25,148 nt of DNA from DASQWP01 sp050697555 (GTDB lineage: Bacteria > Actinomycetota > Thermoleophilia > Gaiellales > Gaiellaceae). The stretch lies in NCBI GenBank assembly GCA_050697555.1, contig JBOHAD010000034.1:1-25148 (forward strand), in the 5' to 3' direction. Numbering within the stretch: position 1 is the first letter of the stretch; every line of letters begins with the position of its first letter. Positions 7,807 to 14,065 of the stretch are shown here, in pieces. The translations under genes were made by a program, and so were the position numbers. The notes under the pieces were generated by a model. The model had not been told where the DNA came from. It was given only the letters and a program-made list of their open reading frames with translations, and made no database searches.

Positions 7807-7823
7807 GGGGTCGGAGCTTGCAA
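7807..7823 (+). repeat. REP-like repeat, copy 2
   Basis: GGGGTCGGAGCTTGCAA, 33 bases after copy 1 and in the same orientation. TCGG (7811-7814) can pair with CCGA (7824-7827). The tail that follows differs from copy 1. Confidence 0.78.
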
Positions 7824-7908
7824 CCGAACGCGCCAACGCGCGCACGACGCTGTGACTGAAGTGAGGCGCCGGCCTGGACAGGTCGAGGGCGACTCTACGC
7901 TCACTCGG

Positions 7909-8742
7909 ATGGCGCGCGCGCTTCGCCTCGAGATTCCGGGTGCTCTCTACCACGTGACGAGCCGTGGCAACGCCGGCGACCACATCTTCCAGGAAGAGGC
8001 TGATCGGCGGCTTCTCCTGGAGCTGCTCACCGGCGTCGTGGACCGCTTCGCCTGGCTCTGCCACGCCTTCTGCGTCATGGGCAACCACTACCACCTCCTG
8101 CTCGAGACGCCGAGGCCGAACCTGTCACGCGGCATGCGCAGCTTGAACAGCGTCTACGCGCAGGCGTTCAACCGACATCGCCGCCGCCGCGGCCACGTCT
8201 TCCAGGGGCGGTTTCACGCCGTGCTCGTCGAAAAGGAGCGCCATCTGCTCGAGATCGCCCGCTACATCGTCCTGAACCCCGTGCGGGCGCGCCTCGTCTC
8301 GGCGGCGGGGGACTGGCCGTGGAGCAGCTATAGGGCGGCGGTCGGGGCGGCACCCTGTCCCTCCTGCCTCACTCTCGACTGGCTCCTGGCACAGTTCGGG
8401 GAGGAGCGCTCGCAGGCGCAGGAACGCTACCAGCGCTTCGTCGCGGACGGCCTGGGTCACGAGCCTTGGGCGGAGCTCCGCGGCCGCATCTACCTCGGAA
8501 GCGAGGAGTTCGTTCGCGCGTCGAGCCAGCATGCTGAGCCGATTCCGGACGTCCCGCGCGAACAATGGCAACCGCTGCGACGGCCGCTCGCCGAGCTCTT
8601 CGCAGCGGAGGGCGACCGCGGGATCGCGACCGCGTACCGAGGTGAGGGTTACCGACTCCGTGACATCGCGGAGCACCTCGACGTCCATCCGGCGACTGTC
8701 AGTCGCAGGCTCCGGAGCGTCGAGCAACGGACGCGCGGCTGA
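7909..8742 (+). CDS. REP-associated tyrosine transposase (RAYT, Y1_Tnp family)
   Basis: A 277-residue HUH-superfamily transposase. The N terminus MARALRLEIPGALYHVTSRGN is the classic RAYT opening. The HUH motif is HYH in MGNHYHLLLETP (about residues 60-71), preceded by the typical AFCVM strand. The catalytic tyrosine lies in EIARYIVLNPVRARLV, and WPWSSYRA follows as in relatives. The C-terminal part ends with a helix-turn-helix (GYRLRDIAEHLDVHPATVSRRL) that probably binds DNA. RAYTs nick and rejoin single-stranded REP sequences, and matching repeats flank this gene. ATG 7909 is chosen because the family begins there. The frame is open back to 7765 through the repeats, but that extension reads the repeats themselves. 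The gene seems intact, with no frameshift. Its orientation opposes both flanking - strand operons. Confidence 0.92.
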   Translation: MARALRLEIPGALYHVTSRGNAGDHIFQEEADRRLLLELLTGVVDRFAWLCHAFCVMGNHYHLLLETPRPNLSRGMRSLNSVYAQAFNRHRRRRGHVFQGRFHAVLVEKERHLLEIARYIVLNPVRARLVSAAGDWPWSSYRAAVGAAPCPSCLTLDWLLAQFGEERSQAQERYQRFVADGLGHEPWAELRGRIYLGSEEFVRASSQHAEPIPDVPREQWQPLRRPLAELFAAEGDRGIATAYRGEGYRLRDIAEHLDVHPATVSRRLRSVEQRTRG

Positions 8743-8749
8743 CGGCTCG

Positions 8750-8765
8750 TTCGCAACCGACCCCC
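8750..8765 (-). repeat. degenerate REP-like copy
   Basis: Read on the - strand, GGGGGTCGGTTGCGAA keeps the GGGGTCGG head and a TTGC core but lacks the AGC in between. It starts eight bases after the transposase stop. It may be a decayed copy or chance similarity. Confidence 0.4.
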
Positions 8766-8775
8766 TGACGGGGCG
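8761..8775. terminator. possible weak hairpin after the transposase gene
   Basis: CCCC and GGGG flank a five-base CTGAC loop (8762-8774) shortly after the transposase stop. There is no T-run, so an intrinsic terminator is doubtful; the stem may belong to the degenerate repeat instead. Confidence 0.2.
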
Positions 8776-8801
8776 CGTCGCGGCGCCCGTGCGGCGCTTC
8801 A

Positions 8802-8818
8802 TTGCAAGCTCCGACCCC
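8802..8818 (-). repeat. REP-like repeat, copy 3 (inverted)
   Basis: TTGCAAGCTCCGACCCC on the + strand, the exact reverse complement of copy 2. It is followed by GAGGGCG, which is also found after copy 4. Confidence 0.78.
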
Positions 8819-8858
8819 GAGGGCGCAGGTTCCCAGGTTCCGCGCCGGCCGTGCTCGA

Positions 8859-8875
8859 TTGCAAGCTCCGACCCC
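8859..8875 (-). repeat. REP-like repeat, copy 4 (inverted)
   Basis: TTGCAAGCTCCGACCCC on the + strand, identical to copy 3 and 57 bases after it, with one extra C before the shared GAGGGCG. It ends about 10 bases from the stop codon of the - strand acyl-CoA dehydrogenase gene. Confidence 0.78.
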
Positions 8876-8885
8876 CGAGGGCGTC

Positions 8886-10043
8886 CTAGTAGGAGCGGGG
8901 CATGCCGAGGACGTGCTGGCCGAGGTAGGCCAGGATGAGGTTGTTCGACACCGGCGCGATCGTGTACAGCCGTGTCTCGCGGAACTTCCGCTCGACGTCG
9001 TACTCCTCCGCGAAGCCCCAGCCTCCATGCGCGTCGAGGCAGGCGTTGGCGGCCTCCCAGGAGGCTTCCGCGGCGAGGAGCTTCGCCATGTTCGCCTCCG
9101 CGCCGGCCGGCTCTCCCTGCTCGAAGAGCCAGGCCGCCTTGTAGCGCATGAGGTCGGCGGCCTCGATGGCCGCGTGCGCGCGCGCGAGCGGGAACTGGAC
9201 GCCCTGGTTCGCGCCGATGGGTCGCCCGAAGACGACCCGCTCGGAGGCGTAGCGCGCGGCTTTCTCGACGAACCAGTGCCCGTCGCCGATGCACTCGGCC
9301 GCGATCAGGACGCGCTCCGCGTTCATCCCGTCGAGGATGTAGCGGAAGCCTTGGCCCTCCTCGCCGACGAGCGCGTCCGCCGGCAGTTCTACGCCGTCGA
9401 GAAAGACCTCGGTCGTCGCGTGGTTCATCATCGTGCGGAGCGGCCGGATGCTGAGCTTCTCGCCCGCGGCCTCCATGTCGACGAGGAAGACCGAGAGCCC
9501 ATCGCTCTTCTTCTCCACCTCCTCGAGGGGAGTCGTCCGCGCGAGCAGGAGCATGAGGTCGGAGTAGAGGGCCCGCGACGTGAAGACCTTCTGGCCCCGC
9601 ACGACGTAGCCGCCGTCCACCCGCTCGGCTGTGGTCTGGATCCGGGTCGTGTCCGACCCGACGGTCGGCTCGGTGACGCCGAAGGCCTGGAGGCGGAGCT
9701 CCCCGGCCGCGATCCTCGGCAGGTAGCGCCGCTTCTGCTCCTCGCTCCCGTGCCGGAGCACGGTCCCCATCGTGTACATCTGGGCGTGGCAGGCGGCCGC
9801 GTTCCCGCCCGAGGCGTTGATCTCCTCGAGGATGACGCTCCCCGCCGTCAGGCCGAGCCCGGCCCCCCCGAACTCCTCGGGGATGAGCGCCGCGAGCCAG
9901 CCGTGCTCGGTGAGGGCCGCCACGAACTCCTCCGGATAGCGGTCGGGCTCGAGCGAGCGCCAGTACTCCCCGGGGAAGCCGGCGCAGAGCTCGCGCACCG
10001 CGGCCCGGACCTCGCTCAGCTCGTGCGGGAGCGAGAAGTCCAC
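8886..10043 (-). CDS. acyl-CoA dehydrogenase, isovaleryl-CoA-dehydrogenase-like base position
   Basis: A 385-residue FAD-dependent acyl-CoA dehydrogenase with the standard three-part fold: N-terminal helices, a middle beta domain (QAFGVTEPTVGSDTTRI, VRGQKVFTSRAL) and a C-terminal helical domain (AHGGWGFAEEYDVERKFRE). It would form a 2,3-double bond in an acyl-CoA and pass electrons to ETF. At the position where most family members carry the catalytic glutamate (the IYEGT segment) this protein has TIAPVSNN, with Pro364 aligned to it. A glutamate is present instead in MNAERVLIA (Glu243), the helix-G site used by isovaleryl- and long-chain-acyl-CoA dehydrogenases. A branched or substituted acyl-CoA substrate is therefore likely (inference). 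GTG 10043 follows the stop of the preceding gene by one base. It is the last gene of the - strand operon, with a REP repeat right after it. Confidence 0.88.
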   Translation of the reverse strand: MDFSLPHELSEVRAAVRELCAGFPGEYWRSLEPDRYPEEFVAALTEHGWLAALIPEEFGGAGLGLTAGSVILEEINASGGNAAACHAQMYTMGTVLRHGSEEQKRRYLPRIAAGELRLQAFGVTEPTVGSDTTRIQTTAERVDGGYVVRGQKVFTSRALYSDLMLLLARTTPLEEVEKKSDGLSVFLVDMEAAGEKLSIRPLRTMMNHATTEVFLDGVELPADALVGEEGQGFRYILDGMNAERVLIAAECIGDGHWFVEKAARYASERVVFGRPIGANQGVQFPLARAHAAIEAADLMRYKAAWLFEQGEPAGAEANMAKLLAAEASWEAANACLDAHGGWGFAEEYDVERKFRETRLYTIAPVSNNLILAYLGQHVLGMPRSY

Positions 10044-10044
10044 G

Positions 10045-11226
10045 TCAGACCGCGTACTGCTCCAGCAGCCGCCGGGCGATCAGGAGCTGCTGGATCTCGT
10101 TCGAGCCCTCGCCGAGGATGAGGACCGGCGCGTCGCGGTAGATCCGCTCGACGGGATACTCCTGCGAGTAGCCGTATCCTCCGTGGATCCGCATCGCCTC
10201 GAGGGCGACCTCCTCGGCGGTCTCGGTGGCGAAGAGCTTCGCCATGCCCGCCTCGAGGTCGGCGCGCTCGCCCGCGTCCTTCTTCCGGGCGGCCTCGAGC
10301 ATGAGGAGGCGCGAGGCCTCGATCTTCGTCGCCATCTGCGCGAGCTTGAGCTGGATCGCCTGGTGGTGCGCGATCGGCTTGCCGAACGCCTCCCGTTCCT
10401 GCGCGTAGCGGATGGAGGCCTCGAAGGCCGCCTGCGCGATTCCGACAGCGCGGGCGGCGATGTTGACGCGGCCGAGCTCGATCCCCCCCATGAACTCTCG
10501 AAATCCAGCGTTCTCTCCGGCTTCGCCTCCGAGAACGCTGGATGCGGGGACCCTGAAGCCGTCGAACACCAGCTCGACGCTCTCGACTCCCTTGTAACCG
10601 AGCTTCTTGAGCGGTTTCGAGATCGTGAGCCCAGGCTGCTCGTGGACGTTCGGCTCCTTCTCGACGATGAAGGCCGTCATTCCCCGATGGGGTGGATCGG
10701 CGTCCGCGTCCGTCTTGGCGAGGAGCATGACGCCGCTCGAGCGCAGGCCGTTCGTCGCCCACATCTTCTGCCCCGTGATCACGTACTCGTCGCCCTTGCG
10801 GACCGCCCGCGTGCGGATCGCCTGCACGTCGGAGCCCGCGTGCGGCTCGGTCATCGAGTAGGCGAAGTGGAGCTCGCCGGTGGCCATGCGGGGCAGGTAG
10901 CCGCGCCGCTGCTCCTCCGTCCCGTACGTCCTGATCATCCAGGCGGAGATGAAGTGAGTGTTCAGGACACCGGAGAGGCTCATCCAGCCGCGCGAGAGCT
11001 CGACCTGGATCAGCGCGTACGTGGTCAGGTCGAGCCCGAGGCCCCCGTAGTCCTCCGGGATCGTGACGCCGAAGAGGCCGAGCTCTTTCATTGTCTCGAC
11101 GAGCTCCGTCGGGTACTCGTCGGCGTGCTCGAGGTCGGACGCGACCGGGAGGACGTCGCGCTCGACGAACGCCCGGATGGTGCCGACGATCTCCTGCTGC
11201 TCGGTCGTGAGCTCGGTGGTCGCCAT
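10045..11226 (-). CDS. acyl-CoA dehydrogenase with canonical C-terminal glutamate
   Basis: A 393-residue acyl-CoA dehydrogenase. Diagnostic segments are FAYSMTEPHAGSDVQAI for FAD and substrate binding, GQKMWATNGLRSSGVMLLAKT in the middle domain, GIELGRVNIAARAVGIAQ in the first C-terminal helices, and HGGYGYSQEYPVERIYRDA. The catalytic base is expected at Glu373 in ILGEGSNEIQQ, the usual site; the helix-G position is glycine here. It thus differs from the dehydrogenase encoded next, so the two probably act on different substrates or steps. Its ATG overlaps the PrpD-family stop by one base (TGATG), so the genes are coupled. A perfect 13-bp inverted repeat (10503-10543) lies inside the gene, in a normal part of the protein (SSVLGGEAGENAGF). 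Short-branched or dicarboxylic acyl-CoA substrates would fit the neighbours. Confidence 0.9.
   Translation of the reverse strand: MATTELTTEQQEIVGTIRAFVERDVLPVASDLEHADEYPTELVETMKELGLFGVTIPEDYGGLGLDLTTYALIQVELSRGWMSLSGVLNTHFISAWMIRTYGTEEQRRGYLPRMATGELHFAYSMTEPHAGSDVQAIRTRAVRKGDEYVITGQKMWATNGLRSSGVMLLAKTDADADPPHRGMTAFIVEKEPNVHEQPGLTISKPLKKLGYKGVESVELVFDGFRVPASSVLGGEAGENAGFREFMGGIELGRVNIAARAVGIAQAAFEASIRYAQEREAFGKPIAHHQAIQLKLAQMATKIEASRLLMLEAARKKDAGERADLEAGMAKLFATETAEEVALEAMRIHGGYGYSQEYPVERIYRDAPVLILGEGSNEIQQLLIARRLLEQYAV
10503..10543. repeat. perfect 13-bp inverted repeat inside the acyl-CoA dehydrogenase gene
   Basis: ATCCAGCGTTCTC (10503-10515) is the exact reverse complement of GAGAACGCTGGAT (10531-10543). 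The 15-base loop contains a further GGC/GCC pairing (10519-10521 with 10525-10527), so the RNA could form a 13+3 bp hairpin with a 3x3 internal loop. It codes for SSVL and ENAGF on the - strand, with an intact frame. No T-run follows, so it does not look like an intrinsic terminator. Confidence 0.8.
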
Positions 11227-12626
11227 CAGGCGGCGGCGCCTTCGGCGACCGCGGCCGCCGCGAGCGGGGCGAGTGCGGCGCGGAGGTCGTCCAGCTCATC
11301 GAGGGCGAGGATGGCCGCCTCGAGCGCGTCTACGTTATCCGCGTCGAGAGCGAGCAAGGCGTTCTCGCGGAACTTCTCGCGCACCTCGCCGGAGCTCATC
11401 GGGTTCTCCGGGCCGCCGCGCTGATGCGGGAGGTCGGCCTCGAGCGTGCGCCCGTCCCGTGTCGTGATGCGCACGCCACCGGGGAATGCGGCCGGATACG
11501 AGGGATAGTCCTTCACCTCGTAGCGGACGCGCTTGGCGAGGTCGAGGACGCGCGGGTCCTGGATCGCGTCGGGCGAGTAGGTCGTCACCCCGCACCGTCC
11601 GTGGACGAGCATGGCGGCAGCCGAGTACTGGAGGCTGAACTTCGCCTCGTAGGGGGTACGGGGCGCGAGCTTCGACCCGGCGGGCTCGAGGACGAGGTCG
11701 ACTCCCGCGGCGGGGACGGTCACGACGACGTCCTCGACGTCTTCGGGCGAGAGCCCGCTCGCGGCGGCGTCGGCCGTCGCCCCGACCGCCCCGTGCATGA
11801 AGTGACACGCGGGATAGGGCTTGTACGCGATCCGCGGCGTCTCCCAGCGCGCGCCGAGGTCGGCGAGCTGCCGCTCGAGGTCGACCTCGCCCCGCGCTGC
11901 GCCGAGGAAGGCATGGTAGAGGCCGAACTTGCCCTCGAAGACGCTCGGCGGCCCTTCCGCTCCGTGCGCGGCCAAGCGGGCCGCCAGCACGGCGCCGTGC
12001 GCGGCCCACGCCGGGTGGATCGGCTTGGTCGCCGTGCCGTCCTCGAGGTAAGCGAAGAGGCCGGAGGCGAGCGAGCCGGCGATGCCGAGCGCGCTCGTGG
12101 TCCGGTCTCGATCCAGGCCTCCGAGGCGGGCGGTCGCCGCAGTGGCCCCGAAGATCCCGCAGATCGCCGTCGGGTGGAAACCGCGCTTGTGGAAGAGCCC
12201 CGTCGCCGCCATGCCGACGCGGGTCACGACCTCGTTCGCGGCGACGATCGCGGTGAGCGCGTCGCGGCCGCCGGCGCCGGTCGCCTCCGCAACGGCAAGC
12301 GAGGCCGGGCACGCGACGACGCTCACGTGCGCCACCGAGTCCGAGTGGGTGTCGTCGTAGTCGAGGCCGTGGCAGACCATCGCGTTGGCGAAGGCGGCGC
12401 CGGCCGCGGGCAGCCCCGACCGCGCGCCGATGACCGTGGCTTGCTCCTCGCCGCCCAGCTCCGCCATCGTCTCCCTACCCTCCGTCGCCACGTCGAGGGC
12501 GGTCGCCGCGAGGCCGCACCCGAGCGTGTCCAGGAGGTGGAGCTTGGCCGCCTCGGCGACCTCGCCCGGAACGTCGTCCAGCTCGAGGCCGGCCGTCCAC
12601 TCGGCAAATCGCTCCGCTGCCGTCAT
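11226..12626 (-). CDS. MmgE/PrpD family protein
   Basis: A 466-residue member of the MmgE/PrpD family, at the expected length. Its N-terminal helix set (PGEVAEAAKLHLLDTLGCGL), the GRDALTAIVAANEVVTRVG helix, GFHPTAICGIFGATAATARL and YKPYPACHFMHGAV are all hallmarks. The family includes 2-methylcitrate dehydratase, cis-aconitate decarboxylase (itaconate forming) and iminodisuccinate epimerase, and many members are uncharacterised. Between a MaoC hydratase and acyl-CoA dehydrogenases, a dehydratase, decarboxylase or epimerase acting on a C4-C6 dicarboxylate is a reasonable guess (inference). ATG 12626 follows the MaoC stop by one base, and its stop overlaps the next ATG by one base, so it lies within a coupled operon. 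The family has no metal or flavin, and none is suggested here. Confidence 0.88.
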   Translation of the reverse strand: MTAAERFAEWTAGLELDDVPGEVAEAAKLHLLDTLGCGLAATALDVATEGRETMAELGGEEQATVIGARSGLPAAGAAFANAMVCHGLDYDDTHSDSVAHVSVVACPASLAVAEATGAGGRDALTAIVAANEVVTRVGMAATGLFHKRGFHPTAICGIFGATAATARLGGLDRDRTTSALGIAGSLASGLFAYLEDGTATKPIHPAWAAHGAVLAARLAAHGAEGPPSVFEGKFGLYHAFLGAARGEVDLERQLADLGARWETPRIAYKPYPACHFMHGAVGATADAAASGLSPEDVEDVVVTVPAAGVDLVLEPAGSKLAPRTPYEAKFSLQYSAAAMLVHGRCGVTTYSPDAIQDPRVLDLAKRVRYEVKDYPSYPAAFPGGVRITTRDGRTLEADLPHQRGGPENPMSSGEVREKFRENALLALDADNVDALEAAILALDELDDLRAALAPLAAAAVAEGAAA

Positions 12627-12627
12627 C

Positions 12628-13158
12628 TCACACCGTCCAGTCGTCGTCGGTTCCGGGAAAGGTGTCCTCGACCTCTGGGGCGTCCCGCTTGTAGACCATG
12701 AACGTCCGCTTGAACTCGATCACGACCTCGCGCCGCTGGTTGAGCCCGCGGCAGCGCATCGTGACGATGCCGACGCTCGCGTTCGAGGCTGACTCGCGCA
12801 GGTCCGTGATCTCGCTCTCCGCCCAGAGCGTGTCGCCGGCAAAGACGGGGTTCGGGAGCTTGATGTCGGTCCAGGAGAGATTCGCGGCGGCGTTCTCGCT
12901 CGTGTCCGGGACGGTCATGCCCGTGACGATCGCGAGCGTGAACGTCGAGTTCACAAGGGGCCGCCCGAAGCGCGTCCGCTCGGCGAAGGGGACATTGAAG
13001 TGCACCTGGTTGGTGTTCAGCGTGAGACACGTGAACCAGATGTTCTCCGTCTCGGTGAGCGTCCGTCCGAAGCGGCTCCGGAAGACGTCGCCCACGTCGA
13101 AGTCCTCGTAGTACCTCCCGCGCCACCTCTTCGGCGCAGCCGCGTGCTCAGCTGTCAT
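12628..13158 (-). CDS. MaoC-family (hot-dog) enoyl-CoA hydratase, itaconyl/mesaconyl-CoA type
   Basis: A 176-residue MaoC-like hydratase. The N terminus YYEDFDVGDVFRS and the segment PVFAGDTLWAESEI are standard. The catalytic motif normally reads D..N(P).H; here it is LNTNQVHFN, so His53 is kept but the usual aspartate is Asn48. Similar motifs occur, as I recall, in the subfamily acting on dicarboxylic acyl-CoAs such as itaconyl- or mesaconyl-CoA. It lies directly between a CitE-like lyase and a PrpD protein, as expected for hydration of an unsaturated C5-dicarboxyl-CoA before cleavage. ATG 13158 is chosen because the family N terminus starts just after it. It overlaps the CitE stop by 11 bases. 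The frame stays open further upstream, but that is a shadow of the CitE gene. Confidence 0.88.
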   Translation of the reverse strand: MTAEHAAAPKRWRGRYYEDFDVGDVFRSRFGRTLTETENIWFTCLTLNTNQVHFNVPFAERTRFGRPLVNSTFTLAIVTGMTVPDTSENAAANLSWTDIKLPNPVFAGDTLWAESEITDLRESASNASVGIVTMRCRGLNQRREVVIEFKRTFMVYKRDAPEVEDTFPGTDDDWTV

Positions 13159-13990
13159 CGGGAGCGCTCCTTTCCGCTTGGGCCAGTACCTGCCTTGCCC
13201 GCTCGACCACGGGGAGGTCGACCATCTGGCCGTCGAGGGCGACGGCGCCGCGTCCTTCCGTGGCACTCCGCTCGTACACGTCGACGATCCGCCGGGCATG
13301 CTCGATTTCCTTCTCTTGGGGAGAGAAGACGCGGTTCACGATCTCGACCTGGGCCGGGTGGATGCAGAGCTTGCCGCGGAACCCGAGCGAGCGCGCGAGG
13401 CGGCACTCACGCTCGAGACCGTCCGCGTCTCGCGTGTCCAGATGGACGAGGTCGAAGGGGGAGCGGATCCCGGCGGCGGCCGAGTCGAGCACGAGCTGCG
13501 AGCGGGCGAGGAGGACCTCCTGACCGTCGGGACGCGGCTCGAGACCGAGCTCGAGGCCGAGGTCGACCGCGCCGAGGGCGAGCGCCGCGACGCGGGGCGC
13601 CGACGCGGTCTCGTACGCGTGTTTGAGGCCCCGGGCACTCTCGACGATCGCCAGGACCGGAGGGCCCTCCTCTGGGAGCTCGGCGACCGCGCCGGGCGTC
13701 GCCTTCGGCAGCACGAGCATGTCCAGCGGAAGTGGGGCGAGGGCGCGCAGGTCGTCGTCCCAGAACGCGGTCCCGGCGCCGTTGACGCGGACGGCCACGA
13801 GGCTCGCCGTCCGGGGCCCCGCGAAGATCTCGGCAACGAGCTTTCGGGCCGTTTTCTTCTCAGCGGCTGGCACGGCGTCCTCGAGGTCGGCGACGACGGC
13901 GTCCGCCCCCGCCGAGAGTGCCTTCTCGAGCTTGTGTCCGTCGTTTCCGGGGACGAAGAGGAGGGAGCGGGCCGAGGCGAGCGACGACAT
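13148..13990 (-). CDS. CitE-like HpcH/HpaI-family acyl-CoA lyase
   Basis: A 280-residue member of the citrate lyase beta subunit/malyl-CoA lyase family. It starts RSLLFVPGN, has DLEDAV (residues 35-40), the phosphate/carboxylate-binding VRVNG with Arg68, LPKA, the metal ligands Glu117 (IVESARGL) and Asp143 (GAVDLGLELG), and KLCIHPAQVEIVN late in the chain. No alpha or gamma citrate-lyase subunit is nearby, so it should be a stand-alone lyase that splits a 3-hydroxy-acyl-CoA such as citramalyl- or malyl-CoA into acetyl-CoA and an oxoacid. It is the first gene of the - strand operon with MaoC, PrpD and two acyl-CoA dehydrogenases. ATG 13990 faces the + strand hyu operon across a 75-base divergent region. 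Confidence 0.9.
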   Translation of the reverse strand: MSSLASARSLLFVPGNDGHKLEKALSAGADAVVADLEDAVPAAEKKTARKLVAEIFAGPRTASLVAVRVNGAGTAFWDDDLRALAPLPLDMLVLPKATPGAVAELPEEGPPVLAIVESARGLKHAYETASAPRVAALALGAVDLGLELGLEPRPDGQEVLLARSQLVLDSAAAGIRSPFDLVHLDTRDADGLERECRLARSLGFRGKLCIHPAQVEIVNRVFSPQEKEIEHARRIVDVYERSATEGRGAVALDGQMVDLPVVERARQVLAQAERSAPDDS

Positions 13991-14065
13991 AGCAAGTTGA
14001 CATTCTTGCCGAAGTCAGACATAAACATGAACTCGTCTTTCCGCGCAAGGGAGGGGGAGGCTCTC
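13991..14065. promoter_or_regulatory. divergent regulatory region between the CitE operon and the hyu operon
   Basis: TTGACA (13997-14002) is a perfect -35 box. CATAAA (14020-14025), 17 bases on, matches four of six -10 positions, giving a + strand start near 14032. The -35 box lies inside the loop of an inverted repeat GCAAG-N8-CTTGC (13992-14009), and GTCAGAC (14014-14020) abuts the -10. Both could be operators, for instance for the GntR regulator encoded in the operon. A purine-rich ribosome binding site (14048-14060) ends five bases before GTG 14066. The region is clearly more AT-rich than its surroundings. The - strand promoter is not clear. Confidence 0.55.

Larger units (their letters stand above)
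7774..8876 (+). mobile_element. RAYT cassette bracketed by inverted REP-like repeat pairs
   Basis: A single transposase gene of the REP-associated tyrosine transposase type (7909-8742) lies between two directly repeated copies of GGGGTCGGAGCTTGCAA on its left (7774, 7807) and two inverted copies on its right (8802, 8859). A degenerate inverted copy lies at 8750-8765. This is the organisation expected of a RAYT with its cognate REP sequences. The cassette fits between the 5' end of the LLM gene pair (18 bases away) and the 3' end of the acyl-CoA dehydrogenase gene (about 10 bases away). No target-site duplication is evident to me, in line with the HUH single-strand mechanism. Confidence 0.75.

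Noticed and set aside
7765..7908. N-terminal extension of the transposase through the left repeats.
   Set aside because: The extension translates the REP copies, including a repeated GVGAC peptide. The RAYT family begins at MARALRLEIPG, encoded from 7909.
7774..8876. The repeats as a CRISPR array.
   Set aside because: Only two copies per side, inverted across a transposase gene, with unequal spacing and no cas genes.
10503..10543. The intragenic hairpin as an intrinsic terminator or an insertion scar.
   Set aside because: No T-run on either strand, and the coding frame and family sequence pass through it without added or missing residues that I can identify.
13148..13990. CitE-like gene as the beta subunit of a citrate lyase complex.
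   Set aside because: No citD, citF or citX-type gene is adjacent; the neighbours are MaoC and acyl-CoA dehydrogenase genes, pointing to a stand-alone acyl-CoA lyase.
14027..14065. Earlier ATG start (14027) for the MDR dehydrogenase.
   Set aside because: It lies upstream of the predicted transcription start and lacks a ribosome binding site, while GTG 14066 has a strong one and matches the family N terminus.
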